Of a DNA stretch of 12,506 bases, positions 6,773 to 12,506 are shown piece after piece; position 1 is the first letter of the stretch; every line of letters begins with the position of its first letter. The stretch covers positions 1 to 12,506 of the forward strand of contig JBFGJY010000071.1 of NCBI GenBank assembly GCA_041576975.1, in the 5' to 3' direction. A program made the position numbers and the translations under genes. A model generated the notes under the pieces. The model was not told where the DNA came from. It was given only the letters and a program-made list of their open reading frames with translations, and searched no databases. The DNA comes from JBFGJY01 sp041576975. GTDB taxonomy: Bacteria > Pseudomonadota > Gammaproteobacteria > UBA4575.

Positions 6773-7075
6773 TCATAATATTGGGTTGTGAACCGTTACA
6801 AGTTTTGTTCCGTCCGGGAAGGTTGCCTCCACTTGTACCTCATGAATCATTTCGGCAATTCCATCCATAACATCATCATGCGATAAAAGTGTACGTCCAT
6901 ACTCCATTAATTCTGCAACACTTTTACCAGCACGAGCGCCCTCTAATATTGCAGAAGAAATGTATGCAATCGATTCTGGATAATTCAGTTTTATACCATT
7001 TTGCTTTCTTCTTTCCGCAAGTAAGCCTGCAGTAAATATTAATAGCTTATCTTTTTCACGCGGAGATAGTTCCAT
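6773..7075 (-). CDS. ureA: Urease gamma subunit UreA
   Basis: Structural subunit of urease. ATG at 7075 gives exactly 100 residues, the canonical length, beginning MELSPREKDKLL. The LNYPESIAYIS block and the C-terminal VEATFPDGTKLVTVHNPI motif are diagnostic. A longer in-frame start at 7126 would add 17 residues and overlap ureD. The shorter start is chosen because it matches the family N-terminus and has a Shine-Dalgarno, TAGGAA, 5 nt upstream. Confidence 0.98.
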   Translation of the reverse strand: MELSPREKDKLLIFTAGLLAERRKQNGIKLNYPESIAYISSAILEGARAGKSVAELMEYGRTLLSHDDVMDGIAEMIHEVQVEATFPDGTKLVTVHNPIL

Positions 7076-7100
7076 ACATTTTCCTACTGTTATTATCTGT

Positions 7101-7979
7101 TTATGTTGCCCAAATCCTAGGCGCACAAGGCTGTTTATCTAATAATTTAGAACGAATTCGACCCCATATTTCTACAAAACATTCACGTATTGCTATTGCA
7201 TTTGAATCTAAACAGCGGCATATCAGCATTTCACCAATTAAAGTAACACTCAAATTACACACATGTTTGATCGTGTCTTGTATTTCACTTTGCGCTTCAA
7301 GCAAGTCCAATGTCGATCTGCTTACAATAGTAAAAATACCCATTACCGGCTTGTTGCCTAACCCCCAATATGAATTAAACACCTCTGCACGATTATGTAT
7401 ATTTGTTCGATCAATTAACAATGGTTCATGACACTTCCAAATCTCAAAGGATTGCTTAAACATGCCTTGAGTAAATAATTCTTTACTGGCTGGCCGACCA
7501 AAACTCACAATTTCCCAGCCAAAAAATTTTGCATTTTCATCTAAATTTACAATGGTTTTAGATCGTACTCTGCAGCCATCAAATAAAATTGTTTCTTGGG
7601 GTAGCCATTCTAGAGTCGCAGAATTTTTAACGGTTAGTAACTGAGTTTGCCAAGCTGTCAAACCTGCTGAGCGATAAAACTTATTAGCTGCTGGTGTTGT
7701 AATCAATACAGAAGTATTTGATGTACATTCCACGTCGATATGTAATGAATCTCCTCCAACAACACCACCTGGTGGATGCAGTATATAAAGGTGACAGGTA
7801 CCGTTATTTTCTGGATAAAATGGTCTTTGAACGGTTAATGGACCAACGTGACGCCGCTTGCTTAAAACTGTTTTGTCATTATTGGCGGTAAAGCCTAGAC
7901 AAAGTTTTGCTTCCCAAAGCGAATTTGGTTGCAAGTCCTTTAAACAATCGGCATCAACTTTTTCCGCGATGGTTACCAT
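7101..7979 (-). CDS. ureD: Urease accessory protein UreD
   Basis: Scaffold assembly protein (UreD/UreH family) that binds apo-urease and recruits UreF and UreG. Nickel is proposed to pass through it. The 292 residues include the conserved RRHVGPLTVQRPFYPE (41-56), HPPGGVVGGD (68-77), TTPAANKFYRS (93-103) and WLPQETILFDG (124-134). ATG at 7979 has no evident Shine-Dalgarno and lies inside the last codons of the upstream 88-residue gene (26 nt overlap), so translation probably depends on ribosomes finishing that gene. The N-terminal 20 or so residues precede the conserved region, so the exact start is slightly uncertain. Confidence 0.95.
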   Translation of the reverse strand: MVTIAEKVDADCLKDLQPNSLWEAKLCLGFTANNDKTVLSKRRHVGPLTVQRPFYPENNGTCHLYILHPPGGVVGGDSLHIDVECTSNTSVLITTPAANKFYRSAGLTAWQTQLLTVKNSATLEWLPQETILFDGCRVRSKTIVNLDENAKFFGWEIVSFGRPASKELFTQGMFKQSFEIWKCHEPLLIDRTNIHNRAEVFNSYWGLGNKPVMGIFTIVSRSTLDLLEAQSEIQDTIKHVCNLSVTLIGEMLICRCLDSNAIAIRECFVEIWGRIRSKLLDKQPCAPRIWAT

Positions 7980-8220
7980 TATTATTATGCGAGCTAGATG
8001 CTTTTATCGACTTATTTTTTACAAGACTATTCCAAGCATACACAGAAAAACCCACACAACCCAATAGAATTAATAGGCCCCAACTAGAAAAAGCATGATA
8101 TAGGATCGGATGCATAAATTCTGGAACATCAGGTTTTCCATGCCCCAAATGTGCAAAGGATGCATATGGAAAGAACATGCTAAATAAAATACAACCTTTA
8201 AATAATTTTATTATTTGCAT
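7954..8220 (-). CDS. Small exported His-containing single-pass membrane protein, unknown function
   Basis: 88 residues that I cannot assign to a named family. Residues 1-23 look like a Sec signal peptide (Lys near the N-terminus, hydrophobic core, ending ASFA before His24). Residues 46-63 form a hydrophobic membrane segment followed by a basic, Ser/Asn/His-rich tail likely facing the cytoplasm. The mature N-terminus starts AHLGHGKP and continues to EFMHPILYH, placing His24, His27, His37 and His42 outside the membrane as potential metal ligands. AHxGHG after a signal peptide followed by an F.HP motif resembles the N-terminus of HupE/UreJ nickel-related proteins, but the protein is far too short for that family. 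It has a very strong Shine-Dalgarno, AGGAGGAG (8237-8230), 33 nt after urtE, and overlaps ureD by 26 nt, so it is a genuine operon member. Nickel handling or a transporter accessory role is speculation. Confidence 0.8.
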   Translation of the reverse strand: MQIIKLFKGCILFSMFFPYASFAHLGHGKPDVPEFMHPILYHAFSSWGLLILLGCVGFSVYAWNSLVKNKSIKASSSHNNNGNHRGKS

Positions 8221-8253
8221 ACTATAAAACTCCTCCTTTATTTTTCACTTAAA

Positions 8254-8949
8254 TTATACTTTTAAGTAACGGTCAATTAAATCTTCCCCTAATGATTCTA
8301 TATTCCCGGTGGAGACCATTCTCCCTTTCTCCATAATACTAAAATAATTTGCTACTTTTTTTGCAAAAGGCAATTTTTGTTCTACCAGCAATACGGTTAA
8401 GCCTAGTTCTTTATTTAGCCTTTTGATGATGTCACCAATCTCTGAGACAATATTAGGTTGTATGCCTTCAGTTGGCTCATCCAAAATCAATAATTCGGGT
8501 TCAATTGCAAGGGCTCGGCCAATTGCCAGTTGTTGTTGTTGACCTCCTGATAAGTCTCCACCTCTTCGATTAAGCATCTGTTGCAACACTGGAAAAAGTT
8601 CAAAAATTATACTGGGTAATTTTTTCAATTTATCTCGTCGCGAATTCAATCCAGTAAGTAGATTTTCTTCTACAGTGAGTTGAGAAAATATTTCTCTACC
8701 TTGTGGCACATACCCTATTCTATTCCTTGCCCTTTGTTCAGCTGGCTTTGATGAGAACTCAATACCATTAATGTTAATTTTCCCATTGGAGATTGGTTCT
8801 AAGCCCATGATGCACTTCAGCAAAGTTGTTTTGCCAACACCATTTCTACCCATCAAACACATACATGCGCCAAAATCAATATTAAGATCGATATTCCAAA
8901 GCGTATGACTCTCCCCATAGAAATGATCTAGATCATTAATCGTCAGCAT
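8254..8949 (-). CDS. urtE: Urea ABC transporter ATP-binding subunit UrtE
   Basis: Second ATPase of the urea importer, LivF-like, 231 residues. It has Walker A GRNGVGKT (34-41), Q-loop Gln83 (YVPQGREIF), ABC signature LSGGQ (133-137) and Walker B LLILDEP (153-159), followed by TEGIQP, typical of UrtE. The switch position reads VEQK, with Gln instead of His as in LivF relatives, so this is not a defect. ATG at 8949 is 3 nt after the urtD stop. It works as a heterodimer with UrtD at the inner face of the membrane. Confidence 0.95.
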   Translation of the reverse strand: MLTINDLDHFYGESHTLWNIDLNIDFGACMCLMGRNGVGKTTLLKCIMGLEPISNGKININGIEFSSKPAEQRARNRIGYVPQGREIFSQLTVEENLLTGLNSRRDKLKKLPSIIFELFPVLQQMLNRRGGDLSGGQQQQLAIGRALAIEPELLILDEPTEGIQPNIVSEIGDIIKRLNKELGLTVLLVEQKLPFAKKVANYFSIMEKGRMVSTGNIESLGEDLIDRYLKV

Positions 8950-8952
8950 ATT

Positions 8953-9735
8953 TTATTCGCCTAAATACACTTCAATTACCTTAGGATCATTTTGTACACT
9001 TTCCATTGACCCTTCTGCTAGTACCCTGCCCTGATGAAGAACCGTAACACGTTTGGCAATAGATCGTACAAATTCCATATCATGCTCTACAACTACTACC
9101 GAATGTTTTTCTGCTAGCGAGGTAAGTAACTCGGCAGTATGCTCTGACTCCTGCTTTGTCATGCCTGCTACGGGTTCATCGACTAATAAAAGCTTTGGAT
9201 TCTGCATTAAAAGCATGCCTATCTCTAACCATTGTTTTTGGCCATGCGACAATTCACCAGCATCTCTATGACTTTGTTTTTCTAAAGCAATTGTCTTTAG
9301 CACTTCTTGAATTCTGTCATCATCTTCGTCTGTTATTTTAAAAAATAGGTTCTCAAATACCTTTCTACGCCCTTCTAATGCAAGTTTTAAATTCTCATAC
9401 ACAGTATGATGTTCAAATACTGTTGGTTTTTGAAATTTCCGCCCTATCCCAAGATTGGCAATTTCGGCCTCGCTCATGGTAGTTAAGTCCGTCATGTCAT
9501 CAAATATTACTTTGCCTTCGTCAGGACGCGTTTTACCAGTAATAATATCCATCATCGTTGTTTTACCCGCGCCATTTGGGCCTATGATGCTACGTAGTTC
9601 ATTTTTATTAACATAAAGACTCAAATTATCGATCGCCTTAAAACCGTCAAAACTTACAGACACCCCATTCAAATACAAAATTGTATCGTTAGGCACGTGT
9701 GAAAGCGTGACACCACTTGGCTGTAATTCATTCAT
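8953..9735 (-). CDS. urtD: Urea ABC transporter ATP-binding subunit UrtD
   Basis: First ATPase of the urea importer, LivG-like, 260 residues. It has Walker A GPNGAGKTT (52-60), Q-loop Gln102, a UrtD-type signature LSHGQKQWLEIG (162-173), Walker B LLLVDEP (182-188) and switch His218 (VEHDM). The LSHGQ variant of LSGGQ is characteristic of UrtD. ATG at 9735 overlaps the end of urtC by 8 nt (ATGAATGA), implying translational coupling. The first 20 residues precede the conserved domain. Confidence 0.95.
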   Translation of the reverse strand: MNELQPSGVTLSHVPNDTILYLNGVSVSFDGFKAIDNLSLYVNKNELRSIIGPNGAGKTTMMDIITGKTRPDEGKVIFDDMTDLTTMSEAEIANLGIGRKFQKPTVFEHHTVYENLKLALEGRRKVFENLFFKITDEDDDRIQEVLKTIALEKQSHRDAGELSHGQKQWLEIGMLLMQNPKLLLVDEPVAGMTKQESEHTAELLTSLAEKHSVVVVEHDMEFVRSIAKRVTVLHQGRVLAEGSMESVQNDPKVIEVYLGE

Positions 9736-10876
9736 TATTTGGTCTTAAGCGAAGAATAATAGTTTTATAGAATTTATTGTTTGGAGAAGAAGCGCTCTTA
9801 AAGGCGCCTACAATGCCATGCGGTAAAAATAGAGTCACTACGACAAATAAACCCCCAAGCATAAATAACCAAACTTCAGGTGCTGCCGCAGTAAAATATG
9901 TTTTTGCAAAATTAACCACGATAGCGCCTAACACTGCACCATAAAGCGTTCCGCGACCACCTATTGCAACCCAAATTACAAGCTCGATTGAGTTGATTGG
10001 CGCAAATTCTCCAGGATTAATAATTCCAACCTGTGGTACATATAAGGCTCCTGCTATACCGGCCAGCATCGCAGAAATCACAAATACAAATAACTTTACA
10101 TACTCATCTCTATAACCCAACGCCCTTACTCGACCCTCTGCGTCTCTTATTGCAGTAATTAAGCTACCTAAACGCGACTGCACAATAAATTTGCAAATTA
10201 AATAACCTATTGCAACTGCGATAGCCGAACAAATAAATAAAAAGTTTCGTGTTGAACCAGCTTGCAAATCAAATCCTAATAAATCTTTAAAGTCTGTAAG
10301 TCCATTATTCCCACCAAATCCAAAATTATTACGGAAAAAAGCAAGCATTAAGGCATAAGTTAATGCCTGCGTCATGATGGATAAATACACTCCCGTAACA
10401 CGTGATCGAAAAGCTAACCAACCAAATACAAAAGCCAATAAACCAGGAACAAACAATACCATCAACATGGCGAACCAAAATTGATCAAACCCATACCAAA
10501 ACCAAGGCAGTTCTTTCCAATTTAAAAACACCATAAAATCAGGCAGCACTGGGTGACCATAAACACCTCGCTCCCCTATTTGACGCATTAGGTACATACC
10601 CATTGCATAACCACCTAAACCAAAGAACGCTGCATGCCCCAAACTTAATATTCCCAAATATCCCCAAACCAAATCTAGTGCTATCGCTAAAAGTGCATAC
10701 GTTAAGTACTTGCCCATCAGAGTTACAACATATGTTGAAACATGAAAAGCAGAAGATGAGGGGACTAGTAAATTACAAACGGGGACAATAACTGTTACCA
10801 TAAGCAAAATAGCTAAAAAATATCTGCCACCTTTATCATGCTCTAACAATCGGTAAATTAATGGTTTGTAACTCAT
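9728..10876 (-). CDS. urtC: Urea ABC transporter permease UrtC
   Basis: Inner-membrane permease of the LivM type, 382 residues, with roughly nine to ten hydrophobic segments. The first is near 20-42, and the permease core begins around 52 with LTYALLAIALDLVWGYLGIL, followed by SLGHAAFFGLGGYAMGMYL. The cytoplasmic coupling loop that contacts the ATPases is visible as AIRDAEGRVRALGY (about 240-253), and the C-terminal core contains AIGGRGTLYGAVLGA. The inserted loop between the early membrane segments, rich in Pro and Trp (about 103-132), is a feature I associate with UrtC. The start lies 2 nt from the urtB stop. It pairs with UrtB to form the urea channel. Confidence 0.95.
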   Translation of the reverse strand: MSYKPLIYRLLEHDKGGRYFLAILLMVTVIVPVCNLLVPSSSAFHVSTYVVTLMGKYLTYALLAIALDLVWGYLGILSLGHAAFFGLGGYAMGMYLMRQIGERGVYGHPVLPDFMVFLNWKELPWFWYGFDQFWFAMLMVLFVPGLLAFVFGWLAFRSRVTGVYLSIMTQALTYALMLAFFRNNFGFGGNNGLTDFKDLLGFDLQAGSTRNFLFICSAIAVAIGYLICKFIVQSRLGSLITAIRDAEGRVRALGYRDEYVKLFVFVISAMLAGIAGALYVPQVGIINPGEFAPINSIELVIWVAIGGRGTLYGAVLGAIVVNFAKTYFTAAAPEVWLFMLGGLFVVVTLFLPHGIVGAFKSASSPNNKFYKTIILRLRPNNE

Positions 10877-10878
10877 AA

Positions 10879-12506
10879 TTAGCTTTCAGCCGCTCTTCCT
10901 TTCAAAGCAAACATTCCACGCGGATATTTTTGAATAAATAAAATAATAAAAATTAAAACTAAAATTTTTGCAAATACTGCACCGGTAAATGGCTCCATAA
11001 ACTTGTTAGCAATACCCAGTGTCATTGCACCAAAAAAAGTTCCCCATAAATTTCCCACGCCGCCAAAAACAACAACCATAAATGAATCTACTATGTAAGA
11101 CTGACCCAAATTCGGTCCTACATTTGTGAGTTGGCTTAAAGCCACACCGCCAATTCCTGCGATGCCAGACCCTAAACCAAAAGTTAGAGAGTCTACCCAG
11201 TTGGTTCGAATACCCATTGCCTTGGCCATATTTCTATTTTGTGTTACTGCACGCATTTGCAATCCAAAAGAAGTTTTCTTAAAAAGCCATAACAAACCAA
11301 ATAACACTAACAAGGCAAAAATAACGATGTACATTCGGTTATACGTCAATGATAAGGCGGGGTTGAATTCATAAGACCCACTCATCCATGCAGGTGTTAT
11401 TACGGATCGGTTTAATGGCGAAAAAACAGACCTCACTGCTTGTTGCAGTATTAGGCTAAGGCCAAATGTGGCCAATAGTGTTTCTAAGGGGCGCCCATAT
11501 AAAAAACGAATTATGCCGCGCTCTATGCCGATACCTATAAGTCCTGTAACAATAAATGCTGCGGGAATTGCAACAAATAACGAGAATTCAATAGCATTAG
11601 GCATGATCTGTTGAACAACAAAAGTTGTATAGGCACCAAGCATCAACATTTCTCCATGCGCCATATTGATGACGCCCATCACGCCAAATGTAATTGCCAA
11701 ACCAACGGCAGCAAGTAACAAAACAGAACCGAGACTTAGCCCAAAAAATATGTTCTCTATTTGCTTATAAAATCCTACTTTAAGATTTGTACTATCTAAC
11801 GCTGAAGTTACAGCAGCTAACAGTCTCGCATCTGTTACTGACGTAGGTTTATTTTCAAAATTATTTTTTAGATCTTCGAGTATGACCCGAACTTCTGAAT
11901 AAAGTGAACCAGATAATGTATTGATTGCGTTGAGCTGTAATTCTGGATCATTAGATTTCGCTTCAGCTGCCGCAATACATACATTCATCAATTCTTTTAC
12001 ATCTGCATCTTTTTCTTTTTGTATTGCATTTCTTAACACTTCTATTGAAGAAGCACTAAGATTTTTCAAAATATTTCTTGTTGCATCCAGACGTATTTTT
12101 TTATCTTTGTTATATATAGTAAGAGTTGCTATTTTGTCATTAAGCAATCTTCTAATTTTGTTATTTATACCAACTTTCTTATACTCTTTTCTAAGCTCTT
12201 TTTTTGTTTTTGATCCTAACAGCTCATCTGTCAATGGATCAAATATTTCCAAATTTCTTGACTTACTTTCTGAAACTTTGACAATTTGTTTGTCCTTTTT
12301 GTTGTAATAGATATTTCCTTCCAATAGCTTAGCAAGAATGCTCACAGCAGACTTGTTTCCTGAGTTTGCTATAGCTGTTATAGCTGAAGATTTGTCATCA
12401 AAGCTCTTCGAAGTTAGCAGCACAAAACTGCTGAGAATAGGATCTTCTGTTTGACTTGTCTCTTCAGCACAAAAGCTATTTTCTACAAGCGATAATAGTA
12501 GAAAAA
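10879..12506 (-). CDS. urtB: Urea ABC transporter permease UrtB, 5' end beyond window edge
   Basis: LivH-type permease with a UrtB-specific N-terminal extension. The frame stays open through the right edge, giving 541 visible residues. The GTG at 12423 is internal, because in-frame codons upstream encode the end of a signal peptide (FLLLSLVENSFCA, then EE). The visible part therefore lacks only a short N-terminus. Visible residues about 14-250 form a Lys/Ser-rich, helical, HEAT-repeat-like extracytoplasmic domain. From about 252 the permease core begins (NIFFGLSLGSVLLLAA), with the family motif GVMGVINMAHGEMLMLGAY, and ends with VFGGVGNLWGTFFGA and GMFALKGRAAES. urtA is expected immediately upstream, outside the window. 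Confidence 0.94.
   Translation of the reverse strand, partial: FLLLSLVENSFCAEETSQTEDPILSSFVLLTSKSFDDKSSAITAIANSGNKSAVSILAKLLEGNIYYNKKDKQIVKVSESKSRNLEIFDPLTDELLGSKTKKELRKEYKKVGINNKIRRLLNDKIATLTIYNKDKKIRLDATRNILKNLSASSIEVLRNAIQKEKDADVKELMNVCIAAAEAKSNDPELQLNAINTLSGSLYSEVRVILEDLKNNFENKPTSVTDARLLAAVTSALDSTNLKVGFYKQIENIFFGLSLGSVLLLAAVGLAITFGVMGVINMAHGEMLMLGAYTTFVVQQIMPNAIEFSLFVAIPAAFIVTGLIGIGIERGIIRFLYGRPLETLLATFGLSLILQQAVRSVFSPLNRSVITPAWMSGSYEFNPALSLTYNRMYIVIFALLVLFGLLWLFKKTSFGLQMRAVTQNRNMAKAMGIRTNWVDSLTFGLGSGIAGIGGVALSQLTNVGPNLGQSYIVDSFMVVVFGGVGNLWGTFFGAMTLGIANKFMEPFTGAVFAKILVLIFIILFIQKYPRGMFALKGRAAES

Noticed and set aside
7076..7126. 17-residue N-terminal extension of ureA
   Set aside because: It overlaps ureD, and the 100-residue form from 7075 has the canonical N-terminus and a Shine-Dalgarno.
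11921..12307. Plus-strand hydrophobic open frame of 128 codons opposite urtB
   Set aside because: Its hydrophobicity arises from the complement of Lys/Glu-rich codons in the UrtB N-terminal domain; no independent support.
1..12506. CRISPR arrays, tRNA or rRNA genes, insertion sequences, phage or toxin-antitoxin genes
   Set aside because: None seen on either strand; coding is almost continuous metabolic genes without direct-repeat arrays or transposase-like frames.

Overview
The window is an AT-rich bacterial segment in which every supported gene lies on the minus strand, so transcription runs from the right edge to the left. The families and gene order (urt transporter, then ureDABCEFG, then an AmiC/AmiR/aliphatic amidase set) fit a Proteobacterium, most plausibly a low-GC beta- or gammaproteobacterium. 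The species cannot be fixed from the sequence alone.

Right part (12506 to 8254): the membrane and ATPase parts of a urea ABC importer, urtB (its 5' end runs off the right edge), urtC, urtD and urtE, packed with 2-3 nt gaps or an 8 nt overlap. urtA, the periplasmic urea-binding protein, is not in the window and probably lies just beyond the right edge. Next comes an 88-residue secreted or membrane-anchored His-containing protein with a very strong ribosome binding site. It overlaps the start of ureD.

Middle (7979 to 3008): a complete urease operon, ureD-ureA-ureB-ureC-ureE-ureF-ureG. It encodes the three structural subunits, with all nickel ligands and the carbamylated lysine present, and four assembly proteins. 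Together with the transporter, the module imports urea and hydrolyses it to ammonia and CO2.

Left part (2743 to 1): after a 264 nt AT-rich spacer comes a second nitrogen-scavenging unit: amiC (cytoplasmic amide sensor), amiR (ANTAR-domain RNA-binding antiterminator), a 336 nt non-coding leader with a textbook intrinsic terminator, and amiE (aliphatic amidase, 214 residues visible, cut by the left edge). The terminator between the ANTAR gene and the amidase start implies control of amidase by transcription antitermination in response to amides. The regulators precede the amidase here, whereas in Pseudomonas aeruginosa amiE comes first.

Overall the window is an organic-nitrogen island (urea plus short-chain amides). 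The least explained parts are the 88-residue protein between transporter and urease, and the multi-hairpin amidase leader.
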